64,000 nt of DNA from Gammaproteobacteria bacterium. Lineage in GTDB: Bacteria; Pseudomonadota; Gammaproteobacteria; JADZEE01. The translations under genes were made by a program, and so were the position numbers. Where the stretch lies: positions 1-64,000 of the forward strand of contig JADZEE010000030.1 of assembly GCA_020850735.1 (NCBI GenBank). Reading direction: 5' to 3'. Positions 16,631 to 25,046 of the stretch are shown here, one piece after another; the first letter of the stretch is position 1, and every line of letters starts with the position of its first letter. The notes below the pieces were generated by a model. It had not been told where the DNA came from, did no database searches, and saw only the letters and a program-made list of their open reading frames with translations.

Positions 16631-18916
16631 TCAATACTTGTAGCGCAGCGTCAGGTACCACTCGCGCTCGCGGGCGAAGAGCGCCTCGAAATTGCCGAAG
16701 TTGGGCTGGCTGTACCCGGTCACCATGTAACGCTCGTCGGTGAGGTTGGTGGCGCCCAGCACCAGGTTGTAGCGGTCGTTCACGTCCCGCCACAGGATGC
16801 TGGCGTTGAGCAGGTGGTAGCCCGCCTGCCGGATCTGCGGCGAGTTGAGCGCGTTGTTGTAGAAGCTGGACCGGTAGGACCAGTCCAGCCGCGGCACCAC
16901 CATACCCATCTCCCCCAGTGGTACTTCCTTCGAGGCGGCCGAGTTGAGGGTCCAGCGGGAGATGCGGGCGAACTTGCTGTCGAGCGTGACCTCGGTCGCG
17001 CCGGTGTCGAGCTCCTTGTATTCGGGATCCAGATAACCGGCACCGCCCTCCAGCAGCCAGCCGTCGCCCGGCGCGGCGGAGGCTTCGAGCTCGAAACCGG
17101 TGACCGTCGCCTTGGCGGCGTTCTCGATGAAGGGCCCGACCCGCGTCAGATTGGTGATGGCGATCTGCAGATCGTCGTACTTGGTATGGAAGACCGCGCC
17201 GTTGAACCGCAGCCTGCGGTCGAAGCCGCTGAGTTTGAAACCGGCTTCGTAGACCTTCACGAACTCGGGTTTGAAGGTCGGCACGCTGGCTTCCGGCGGG
17301 AAGATACGCTGCGTGTAGCCACCGGACTTGAAGCCCTCCGAGTAGGAGACGTACGTCATGATGTCGTCGGTGATCTGCCAGGAAAGGTTCGCCATCGGCG
17401 TCCATTCACTGACGCTGATCGGTACCGTATCCGACGGCAGCAGGGGCGTACCCACCGGGAAGGGAAAGATGAACGCCGGCACGTTCACGGCGGTGATGCG
17501 CTGATCGGGCGTGAATTTCTTCTGTTCGTCGGTGTAGCGTATGCCGAGCGTGAGTTTCAGGGCGTCGAAAATCGACCACGTGGCCTGCCCGAAAACCGCC
17601 CAGGCCTCGTTGTCGGTCCGCCCGCCGCTGAGGAAGTCGGCGACCAGGAATTCCAGCTCGTTGGCGTTGTCGGCCTTCTCCTCGAGGTAGTAGCCGCCCA
17701 GGATCCAGTCCAGCCGGTTCGCGAACGCCGATCCCAGGACCTGGAGCTCCTGCGAGAACTGGTGCTGTTGCAGATCGTCCCAGACATGACCGATCTGCAC
17801 CGGGGATTCGTCGACGTCACGGGCAAACTGGCTGTCGATGTCGCGGTAGGCGGTGATGGATTTGATCGTCAGATCCGCCAGCGTCCAGTCGATGGCGAGG
17901 CTGGTGCCGATCAGATCGAGATCGGAAAAATGCCGTCCCGTGCCCCGGTTCTCGTTCGTGCCGGCATTGACGTACTGGCTGTTGTAGCAGGCCGGATTGG
18001 TGAGATTGGGCGGCGCGGCGCAGGAGAAGGGATCGCCGGTCACCAGCACGGAGTTGAGCGCCATGAAGGTGGACGGATAAGCGGGATCGGTGGTGGCGAA
18101 CTGGGCGACGTTGACCATCGGCGCACCGTTCTCACGGTCGCGGGTGCTGTCGATGGACCAGTTGACCTCGATCGAATCTGTAGCCAGCCAGCGCGCGGCC
18201 AGCCGCCCGGTCAGCGTGTCGTCGTCGCCGAGCCGGCGGCCGTCGGCCGTGTGCCGGACGTAACCGTCCCGGTTGAAGGTGGCCGCGGCCGCCTTGACGA
18301 AAAACGTGTCGGTCACCGGGACGTTGAGGCTGCCCCGCACGTCGATGCGGTCGGCGCTGCCCGTGGTCACGTCGATGCGCGCACCGAATTCCTCGTCCGG
18401 CTTTTTCGTCGTGATGGAGATGGCACCGCCGATGGTATTGCGGCCGAACAAAGTGCCCTGCGGCCCGCGCAGCACTTCCACGCGCTCCACGTCGATCAGG
18501 TCCAGCACCGAGCCCACCGAGCGGGCGATGTAGACACCGTCCACATACAGGCCCACGCCGGGTTCCACCGTCGGGATGAAATCGCTCTGGCCGATGCCGC
18601 GGATGTAGATCGCGGCGGAAGCGCTCGACCCGCCGTCGCCCGGGTTGTTCTGAAAGACCAGGTTGGGCGTGAAGTTGGCGATCGAGTCGATCTTCGTCAC
18701 GCCCCGGTAGTCCAGCCCCTCACCGGTGAACGCCGAGATCGAGATTGGCGCGCTCTGCAGGCCTTCCTCGCGTTTGCGGGCGGTGACGGTGATTTCCTCG
18801 AGTGCGGTGGCCGCGGTGTAAGACGCAGCGCCGGCCCCGGCGGGCAGCAGCAGGCCTGCCGCCAGCAGCGCACAGACGCGGCGCGTACCCGCCGCGCCGG
18901 CAGTGATGTATTCCAT
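16631..18916 (-). CDS. TonB-dependent outer-membrane receptor
   Basis: 761 residues. ATG 18916 is preferred over 18967 because GGGAGATAA precedes it and a signal peptide follows (cleavage near 'GAGAASYTA'). The mature protein begins with a TonB box-like 'LEEITVTARKREE', then a plug domain ('YIRGIGQSDFIPTVEPGVGL', 'VEVLRGPQGTLFGRNTIGGA') and a long beta-barrel with an aromatic end, 'WYLTLRYKY'. It resembles receptors found in aromatic and steroid degraders. It lies 156 nt downstream of the methyltransferase gene on the same strand and may be the last gene of the UbiD operon, supplying its substrate. The ligand is unknown; it need not be a siderophore. Confidence 0.9.
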   Translation of the reverse strand: MEYITAGAAGTRRVCALLAAGLLLPAGAGAASYTAATALEEITVTARKREEGLQSAPISISAFTGEGLDYRGVTKIDSIANFTPNLVFQNNPGDGGSSASAAIYIRGIGQSDFIPTVEPGVGLYVDGVYIARSVGSVLDLIDVERVEVLRGPQGTLFGRNTIGGAISITTKKPDEEFGARIDVTTGSADRIDVRGSLNVPVTDTFFVKAAAATFNRDGYVRHTADGRRLGDDDTLTGRLAARWLATDSIEVNWSIDSTRDRENGAPMVNVAQFATTDPAYPSTFMALNSVLVTGDPFSCAAPPNLTNPACYNSQYVNAGTNENRGTGRHFSDLDLIGTSLAIDWTLADLTIKSITAYRDIDSQFARDVDESPVQIGHVWDDLQQHQFSQELQVLGSAFANRLDWILGGYYLEEKADNANELEFLVADFLSGGRTDNEAWAVFGQATWSIFDALKLTLGIRYTDEQKKFTPDQRITAVNVPAFIFPFPVGTPLLPSDTVPISVSEWTPMANLSWQITDDIMTYVSYSEGFKSGGYTQRIFPPEASVPTFKPEFVKVYEAGFKLSGFDRRLRFNGAVFHTKYDDLQIAITNLTRVGPFIENAAKATVTGFELEASAAPGDGWLLEGGAGYLDPEYKELDTGATEVTLDSKFARISRWTLNSAASKEVPLGEMGMVVPRLDWSYRSSFYNNALNSPQIRQAGYHLLNASILWRDVNDRYNLVLGATNLTDERYMVTGYSQPNFGNFEALFAREREWYLTLRYKY

Positions 18917-19072
18917 GTCGTTTATCTCCCTGGCGAAACGCCGCAAGACGCGGCGTACAGACCGCAATCGGTCGACCGCAGACTAACGAGGGAGGATCGC
19001 ACGGGACAACCACCCGAACGGGCGGTTGAGAGGGCTGATGGCGCGCGCCGCGGCGCAACGCGCAAACGACTT

Positions 19073-19822
19073 CTACGCGGGTCGCGTCACCGGGGCCGGC
19101 GGCTGCGGCGCGGGATCTGTATGCGCGAGCGTGTAATGCGCGTATTCGGCGAACAGGTTCGGCCACACGCGCAGGCCGGCTGCCAGCAGTCGCCGGCGCA
19201 CGGACCCGTAGGCCCGCGGGTTTTTCAGCGCCGCGGTCTTGTCGATCACCCGCAGTTGCGGCACCTGCGTCGCGACCAGGCGCTCGAAGTCGTGCGCATA
19301 GTCGAAAAAGCGGATGTGCAGCCCTTCGCCGTCATTGGTGTGCAGCAGATCGCTGCTGAGCCGACCCGTCAGGAAGGCGAGCCTGAACGCGATCTGCACC
19401 GCATTGGGCAGGGTCACCAGCACCCGTGCCCCCGGCTTGATGACGCGCGCGGCTTCACGCAGGGCATGGCCGGGATCGAACACGTGCTCGAGGCAGCACA
19501 GCATCGTCACGCAATCGACGCTTGCATCGGCGACGGGAAACGGCTGCGAGGAGATGTCGCAGGCGTATGTCTGGAGGCCGCGTTCCTGCGCCCGCGCGCG
19601 GGCATAGGCGGAGATGTCGAGCCCGATCACCTGGCAGCGCTTGCGCTGGATCAGCATGTCACCGAACACCCCGTCGCCGCACGCCGCATCGAGGACGCGG
19701 GCATTCTCGCCGATGGCGTCGAACGCGAACTGCCAGCGGCTGCGCCAGCGCGAGCGCAGATCGCCATAGGCGGGCAACGACAGCTTTCGCGTCCAGACGT
19801 GATCGTAGTATTCGGCAATCAT
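19073..19822 (-). CDS. class I SAM-dependent methyltransferase
   Basis: 249 residues. Motif I 'VLDAACGDGVFGDML' (about residue 43), an acidic end of beta2 in 'VIGLDISAYA', 'ASVDCVTMLCCLEHVFDP' as motif II/III and 'VIKPGARVLVTLPN' fit the UbiE/Methyltransf_11 group. Its start overlaps the stop of the UbiD gene by ATGA (19819-19822), so the two are translationally coupled. No membrane segment. In this context it could methylate a carboxylate, phenol or isoprenoid quinone-like intermediate linked to the UbiD proteins. A general housekeeping role is less likely given the operon. Confidence 0.82.
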   Translation of the reverse strand: MIAEYYDHVWTRKLSLPAYGDLRSRWRSRWQFAFDAIGENARVLDAACGDGVFGDMLIQRKRCQVIGLDISAYARARAQERGLQTYACDISSQPFPVADASVDCVTMLCCLEHVFDPGHALREAARVIKPGARVLVTLPNAVQIAFRLAFLTGRLSSDLLHTNDGEGLHIRFFDYAHDFERLVATQVPQLRVIDKTAALKNPRAYGSVRRRLLAAGLRVWPNLFAEYAHYTLAHTDPAPQPPAPVTRPA

Positions 19823-21312
19823 CGGGATCCTTGCCGCGCGTGCAGCTCGTCCCAGATTTCACGTGCACGATCCTTCTCGCTGCGGGTATAGGTGGCCACC
19901 CGCGGCGCCTGCCGCCCGTCGCCGTACGGGCGGCAGGCGTCGATCAGCAAGCGCGAGTTCAGTCCCCTGCCTTCGGGGCCGACCGCCGGATCGAGCGGCC
20001 CGCCCCAGGCGCCGCGGATGAGATCGATATCGCGCTCGGGATCGGAGCGGGTGCTCAGTGCCCACAGGACGCTGTCGAGGTCGGTGGGATCGACGTCGTC
20101 GTCCACGGCCACGAGGTAGCGGCCCATGTAGGCCCCGGCGGGCAGGGAAGCCGCGGCCATCAGCGCCTGGCGGGCGTGGCCCGGGTGGAGCTGGCGCACG
20201 GCGATCGTGATGAACGAGCGCGAGCCACCGGCCGGGTGACACCACACGCCGTGCAGCGGACCGATGCCGGCGCGTTCCAGTTGTTCCCACAGTTGCGCGG
20301 AACGGAAAAAGGACCAGAACGACGTCAGCTCCGACGGCGGTCGCGAGGTCGCGATGCCCAGGATGACGGGGTCGTCGCGATGATAGACCGCCTGCACCCG
20401 GATCAGCGGTTCGTCGCGTGCCGAGCGGCTGTAATAGCCGCTCCATTCGCCGAACGGGCCTTCGGGCGCGACCGAATCCGGCAGCACCTCGCCCTCGACG
20501 ACGATCTCGGCGTGCGACGGCACCGGCAATTCGTGCAGGGGTGTGCGCACGACTTGCAGCGCCTCACCCGTCAATCCGCCCCAGACATCGTACTCGCAGA
20601 TCCCGTAGGCGATGTTCAGTCCGCCGACCATCAGCAGCGACGGATCGTGTCCGAACGAAATCGCAATCGGCAGCCGTTCGTTGCGCGCTCGCGCCTGCTG
20701 GAGATGACGGTGCGCGTCCTTGCCCGCCGAGACGCGGAAGAACACGTGCCGCGCATCGTGGATCATGACCCGTGCGGTGCCGACGTTGATGGCACCGGTG
20801 CCGGGTTCCCGCGTCACGCACAGCGTGCCCGTGCCGAGGTAGCGGCCGCCGTCACCGCTGCGCCACTTCGGCGCCGGAAAACGGAACAGGTCCACGTCCG
20901 CGCCGAGCTGACGGTTTTCGAGCACCGGGCCTTCACCGGCGCTGCGAAAGGGAATGTGCGCGACCTTGCCGTAGCGGTCCTTCCACAGCCGCAGGGCATC
21001 GAGGGGTTCCCGATCGGGGGGTATGCCCGCGCGTTCGGCGATGCGCCGCGGCGTCGCCAGCGTATTCACCAGGACGCGATAGCCGGCGGGATAGCCGGGG
21101 ATCTCGTCGAACAGCAGCGCGGGCGCACGGCGCTGGCGGCCGGCATACTCGGCGAGCGCGCCAATTTCCACGTTCCAGTCGACGCCGCGCAGCTCGAACA
21201 GCTCTCCCGCCGCGCGGGCATCCGCGAGCCAGCGTCGCAGATCCTGCTGCAGCGGTGCCGCCACCGGACGGCAATCGCCGGATTTCAGCGAGACCGGTGG
21301 CTCACCGGTCAC
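19819..21312 (-). CDS. UbiD-family prFMN decarboxylase with intact catalytic glutamates
   Basis: 497 residues from GTG 21312, chosen because it forms a GTGA overlap with the preceding UbiD stop (21309-21312); 21336 would overlap by 28 nt. Family marks: prFMN/metal region 'INVGTARVMIHD' with its Arg, and 'APE284GPFGE289WSGYY', matching the paired glutamates of Fdc1/UbiD. UbiD enzymes reversibly (de)carboxylate aromatic or unsaturated acids using prenylated FMN made by UbiX; no ubiX is in the window. Its partner upstream lacks both glutamates, so the two may form a hetero-oligomer. The operon regulator is probably the divergent TetR protein. Confidence 0.87.
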   Translation of the reverse strand: MTGEPPVSLKSGDCRPVAAPLQQDLRRWLADARAAGELFELRGVDWNVEIGALAEYAGRQRRAPALLFDEIPGYPAGYRVLVNTLATPRRIAERAGIPPDREPLDALRLWKDRYGKVAHIPFRSAGEGPVLENRQLGADVDLFRFPAPKWRSGDGGRYLGTGTLCVTREPGTGAINVGTARVMIHDARHVFFRVSAGKDAHRHLQQARARNERLPIAISFGHDPSLLMVGGLNIAYGICEYDVWGGLTGEALQVVRTPLHELPVPSHAEIVVEGEVLPDSVAPEGPFGEWSGYYSRSARDEPLIRVQAVYHRDDPVILGIATSRPPSELTSFWSFFRSAQLWEQLERAGIGPLHGVWCHPAGGSRSFITIAVRQLHPGHARQALMAAASLPAGAYMGRYLVAVDDDVDPTDLDSVLWALSTRSDPERDIDLIRGAWGGPLDPAVGPEGRGLNSRLLIDACRPYGDGRQAPRVATYTRSEKDRAREIWDELHARQGSR

Positions 21313-22823
21313 GCGTGCCCGTTGGCGGCGGCCCACAATTGCTCGACGCGATGCTCGACGTCGGGATCACGCTTGACCGTCTCCATCACCTTCAGGCCGA
21401 GCGGTACCGTGCAGTCCACGCCCATGAAGGCACGCACGTTCAGCGGCAGCTCCAGGTAGCCGTCATAGGCACCCAGCTTCGCCGGAGCGCCGGCCCGGCC
21501 CTGCGCCAGCGGATCGATCACCATGCCCATGACGTTCGGGATGACGAGCAGATCTCGGTCCGCCATGAAGCGATGCGCGAGCGCCCAGCTGCGGGCGTGC
21601 GGATCGCGGATGTCGATGTCGTCATCGTAGACGAAGACGTGTTTGACAAAGCCGCCCATGGCCGTGTACGCGCGCATCATCGCCAGCTTCGGTTCGCCGA
21701 CGCGCGTCTTTTTCATGGCGATGTGCACCGTGAACCCGATGCCGGCGGCCGGATCGACGAACACGTCGAGGACGTTGGGCAGCACCGTCTTGAGATCGCG
21801 AAATATCTTGATGCCGCGGAAGAAGCCGGCGATGTTGTTGCACTCGTTGACCGGCAGGCCGACGTGGACGTGCTGATAGATGGGGTTCTTGCGCATGGTA
21901 ATGGCGGTGACGTCGAACACCGGCCGCATGCGCGGTTCATCGTAACAGGCGTTGAACGAGGCGAAGCGGCCCTGCATGCCCCAGTTGAAGGGCTTGAACA
22001 CGCCTTCGATGACGATCTCGGCGCTCGCCGGCACGTCCACGTCGATGGTTTCGCACTTGACCATCTCGACGGGTTTTTCCAGCAGTCCGCCGATGAAGGC
22101 GAAGTCGTCGCCCTTGTGCGGCATGGCCGGATTGCCGCCGACGAGCAGGAACTCAGGGGTCACGCCGATCGTATAGGCCATCGGAAACGCCCGGCCTTTT
22201 TCCTTGTCGTGCAGCTCCACCGGATCCTCGGGGCCGGCGCCCCAGGCCTCGGCGATGCTCCTGGCGTCACCGGTCATGTGGAATACCCACACCGGCCCGT
22301 GGCGCGGACCCTGCAGCTCGAAGCGGTGGTAGGACAGGTTGTGGCCGTCGGGCGCCGGTTTGGAGCAGGCGAGGCTGCAGATGAAGCGTCCATCGGTGGA
22401 GCGGGGGCCGCCGCCGTCGCGCGGGTTCAGGCGCAGCACGGGCAGCATGCCGAGATCGACCTCTTCTCCCTGCAGGATGATTTCCTTGCACGGTGCCCGG
22501 GCCTTGTCGACGTAGACCGGCTCGATGCCGCCGCTGTCGAGGATCCGGTTCATCTTCTCGGCGACTTCCGGAACGATGTGCTCGGACGAGACGCCGAACG
22601 CCGCCGCGATCGTGCGGTCGGTCGAGCCGACGGTATTGGCGAGCACCGGAATGTCGAAACCTTTGGGCTTCTCGAACAGCAGCGGGCTGGCGACGCGGGC
22701 ATAGTCGGCGCGGGTGATGAAGCTGCCCATCTCGTCCAGCGTGTCGACTTCCGGGGTAACGCGGAAGACGTCGTTCTGTCTGTCCAGGAGCTCGAGATGA
22801 TCACGCAGATTGTCGGGTTTCAC
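21309..22823 (-). CDS. UbiD-family protein with both catalytic glutamates replaced
   Basis: 504 residues, ATG 22823. It is full-length and otherwise well conserved: 'NLSYHRFELQGPRHGPV' keeps the family Arg, with 'YTIGVTPEFLLVGGNPAMPHKGDDFAFIGG' (in part) and 'RPVFDVTAITMRKNPIYQH'. Where active members have E-G-P-F-G-E it reads Q284-G-R-F-A-S289. The residue numbers match those of the glutamates in its coupled paralogue exactly. Replacement of both acid/base residues suggests a structural or regulatory subunit, or a different chemistry. Phenylphosphate carboxylase is a known precedent for UbiD-like proteins acting as unequal subunits. It lies between the osmC-like gene (43 nt) and the active UbiD gene (4-nt overlap). 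Confidence 0.85.
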   Translation of the reverse strand: MKPDNLRDHLELLDRQNDVFRVTPEVDTLDEMGSFITRADYARVASPLLFEKPKGFDIPVLANTVGSTDRTIAAAFGVSSEHIVPEVAEKMNRILDSGGIEPVYVDKARAPCKEIILQGEEVDLGMLPVLRLNPRDGGGPRSTDGRFICSLACSKPAPDGHNLSYHRFELQGPRHGPVWVFHMTGDARSIAEAWGAGPEDPVELHDKEKGRAFPMAYTIGVTPEFLLVGGNPAMPHKGDDFAFIGGLLEKPVEMVKCETIDVDVPASAEIVIEGVFKPFNWGMQGRFASFNACYDEPRMRPVFDVTAITMRKNPIYQHVHVGLPVNECNNIAGFFRGIKIFRDLKTVLPNVLDVFVDPAAGIGFTVHIAMKKTRVGEPKLAMMRAYTAMGGFVKHVFVYDDDIDIRDPHARSWALAHRFMADRDLLVIPNVMGMVIDPLAQGRAGAPAKLGAYDGYLELPLNVRAFMGVDCTVPLGLKVMETVKRDPDVEHRVEQLWAAANGHA

Positions 22824-22866
22824 GTCGGCTGACCTCTGATGGTGTTGTGGCGATCGCTGTCCCGTC

Positions 22867-24081
22867 TTACCGGGGCAACGGCAGTTCCTTGCCGTTGAGC
22901 TGCGCGTCGATGCGGCTCGGCAGGCAGGTGCGCATCGCCGCGTGCAGAAAGCAGGTCTGCTCGGCCATCTGCACGAACTTCTGCGCCACCGCGGGCGACT
23001 GCGCCGTGTCGAGAAACACCTGCGTATGGGTCGGAAGTGCCCGGGCGGCGCCGGCTCCGAGATCGAAGGTGCTGTCCTGAACGATCGCGTAGGACCGCAG
23101 CTCCTGTTTGGTGATCTGCGCGTAGCGCCCGATCTGGGTCATGAAGCAGAACCCCACGCCCGCCATCAGAAAAGCGAGCGCCGGCGGGGTCTGCCCGGCG
23201 GACGTGGACGCCTGCACGTCGTCACAGCGAAAGCGGAACACGCTGCCGATGGGCTTGAACAGTTGTACCGAGGTTTCCATCAGGGCGGGCGCGGGGAACC
23301 GCGCCTCGCCGCGCACGTGCAACTCGCGCTTCTGCTCGGCCTGCAGGCTGCTGCCCGCGCCGCCTTCGACGCCGAACAACGTTTGCGCAGTATCGAGTTT
23401 GGTGATGATGTCCGCGCGCCGGTCGTCGCCGGCGCGCGGGGCCAGATCGCGGAACGCCGCCAGGGGATCCTCGTCCGGCGCCGTGGCGGATGCCGCGACA
23501 CCGGTGACGGGCACCGCGCTGCCATTGAGGTTCAGTGCGAAGGTGTTGGCGAGCGGATCGCGCATCAGCGCATGCGCGGGTGAGGTGAGCTCGGCGTCGC
23601 GGATGAGGCGGGCAACCCGGTCGGCGGGTGCATCGCAATCCAGGCTGAGCTGGAGCGCGGCGGCCCGTGCGCCGCCGCGCATCGTGCCCTTGAGCGCGGA
23701 TCCGTCCATCGTGTAGTAGTTGTCCTGGCCGAGACCGATCCCGGTCACGGACAGGCGCTGGCTGGCCGCGTGTCGCGCGAGCTCGCCCAGCAGCGAGAAC
23801 TGCATGCCGGCGGTGAAGAACGCGAGCGGGAACGGGGCCAGATCCGTGCCGTTCAGATAGGGACCCTCGTCGCTGAGCATGCGCCACGCGGGCCCGGCGC
23901 TGGTCGCCACCACGGCTTCCTTCTGCATGCCGTGCAGCGCACGCACGCACACCCGCACGGCGAGTCGCGTCGCACCGTGCGGCGGGGTCTGGACGGTCCA
24001 GGCCGCGGCGGGAACATCGCCGGCACGGAAGACCAGCGGTAATTCGGCGCCGCGCGCCCCGGGTTCCGCCACTGTGCTCAT
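22867..24081 (-). CDS. two-domain OsmC-like protein, first gene of the UbiD operon
   Basis: 404 residues, ATG 24081, no signal peptide. It appears to hold two OsmC/Ohr-type halves. The first has 'EGPYLNGTDLAPFPLAFFTAG' (the D-x-P...GG-x-D-x-x-P-x-P pattern) near residues 70-95. The second has 'PPALAFLMAGVGFCFMTQIGRYA' near residues 300-325, with a Cys in the position of the C-terminal peroxidatic Cys; the first half lacks an equivalent Cys. OsmC proteins reduce organic hydroperoxides or bind acyl ligands. Being the leader of a UbiD operon suggests protection of oxygen-sensitive prFMN or handling of a thioester or peroxide intermediate; that is inference. The operator at 24107-24122 lies just upstream. 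Confidence 0.7.
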   Translation of the reverse strand: MSTVAEPGARGAELPLVFRAGDVPAAAWTVQTPPHGATRLAVRVCVRALHGMQKEAVVATSAGPAWRMLSDEGPYLNGTDLAPFPLAFFTAGMQFSLLGELARHAASQRLSVTGIGLGQDNYYTMDGSALKGTMRGGARAAALQLSLDCDAPADRVARLIRDAELTSPAHALMRDPLANTFALNLNGSAVPVTGVAASATAPDEDPLAAFRDLAPRAGDDRRADIITKLDTAQTLFGVEGGAGSSLQAEQKRELHVRGEARFPAPALMETSVQLFKPIGSVFRFRCDDVQASTSAGQTPPALAFLMAGVGFCFMTQIGRYAQITKQELRSYAIVQDSTFDLGAGAARALPTHTQVFLDTAQSPAVAQKFVQMAEQTCFLHAAMRTCLPSRIDAQLNGKELPLPR

Positions 24082-24106
24082 GCCGATCCGGCTCCCGTAG
24101 CCTGTC

Positions 24107-24122
24107 AGTACCGTGTGGTACT
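24107..24122. promoter_or_regulatory. perfect palindromic operator candidate upstream of the OsmC-UbiD operon
   Basis: AGTACC GTGT GGTACT: 6-bp perfect arms around 4 nt, 26 nt upstream of the osmC-like start and downstream of the proposed promoter. Size and position suit a TetR-family dimer; the divergent tetR-like gene starts at 24378. Confidence 0.55.
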
Positions 24123-24133
24123 ATTATCGGGCT

Positions 24134-24163
24134 ACCCTACGCTGCGGCTCGATCGGGTGTCAA
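24134..24163 (-). promoter_or_regulatory. possible sigma70 promoter of the OsmC-UbiD operon
   Basis: On the minus strand a perfect TTGACA (24163-24158) is followed after 18 nt by TAGGGT (24139-24134). An alternative -10, GATAAT, lies at 24128-24123, abutting the palindrome, but has no good -35. A repressor on AGTACC-N4-GGTACT would block either. Confidence 0.4.
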
Positions 24164-24377
24164 GCGTGAACGTTGGTGCGAATTGCTGTCGGAGCGCCTT
24201 AGCTGAAGCCGGGATACGCACCGGTTCCGGGGTCCCGCGCACCCCCGACGCTGGCGATACCGATGGGTATTTTTCGACGGCTGGATCGCGGCTGGACGCC
24301 CGGATCTGTCGGGCCAGCCGCGGCGCTGCCGGCGCTTTGCGCGTCCCGTTTCGCCGCCGGGGCACGGTGACGCGCTG

Positions 24378-25001
24378 ATGCCCCGTCCGGCGCGCAAAGC
24401 GGAGATCCGACGCGCGGAGCTGATCGCCGCGACGACCGAGCTGATCATCAGCCAGGGTTATCGGGCGATCACACTCGAGGCCGTTGTCCGCCGGGCGGGC
24501 TGCTCCAAATCGGCGATCTACCAACTGTTCGGCAGCAAGGAAGGACTGCTGGCGGCACTGATCGAGGACGTCGTTTCGGAGCTGGCGCGCGAGCTGCGAA
24601 CCCTGGACCATCACGATCAGCCGATCGAGCGCGCACTGCACCGCTACGCCAGCCGTGCCATGGAGCTCATCCTGTCGGAACAGCACGTGGCGGCCGTGCA
24701 CGTCATCATTTCCGAGACCTGGCAGATCCCCAACCTCGGTCACTCCTATTACCGGCTCGGGCCGCAGGCCGCGCAGCATCTGCTGGCCGACTATCTGCGG
24801 GCACAGATGGCGCGGGGCCGGCTGAGGACTTCGGATCCCTACCGCGCCGCCGTGCACTTCTACGGCCTGCTGCTGTGGGACCACCTCAATCCGCGCATCG
24901 TCGCGGCGAAGAGCGCTCTGTCAGCGGCGGAAATCGATGCCGAGGCGGCATTGGCGGTCGCGAGCTTCCTGCGGCTGTACGCGCCGGAGCCGGGCGGCTA
25001 A
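24378..25001 (+). CDS. TetR-family transcriptional regulator
   Basis: 207 residues, ATG 24378. N-terminal helix-turn-helix: 'RRAELIAATTELIISQGYRA', then 'AGCSKSAIYQLFGSKEGLLAAL' as the recognition helix. The C-terminal ligand domain resembles the AefR/TetR_C_7 type with 'YYRLGPQAAQHLLADYL'. It is transcribed divergently from the OsmC-UbiD operon across a 296-nt gap containing a palindrome, and is followed 45 nt later by an LhgO-like oxidase gene. It probably represses one or both units until an acyl or aromatic ligand binds. Confidence 0.88.
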   Translation: MPRPARKAEIRRAELIAATTELIISQGYRAITLEAVVRRAGCSKSAIYQLFGSKEGLLAALIEDVVSELARELRTLDHHDQPIERALHRYASRAMELILSEQHVAAVHVIISETWQIPNLGHSYYRLGPQAAQHLLADYLRAQMARGRLRTSDPYRAAVHFYGLLLWDHLNPRIVAAKSALSAAEIDAEAALAVASFLRLYAPEPGG

Positions 25002-25046
25002 CGGCTTCGGCGTACGGATCCGCGTGCCGGAGCGGCTCACCGCGCC

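Noticed and set aside
16814..19891. Very long plus-strand open frame opposite the TonB receptor and methyltransferase genes
   Set aside because: Low-complexity Arg/Gly/Val/His composition with no domain; the minus-strand genes are clearly real.
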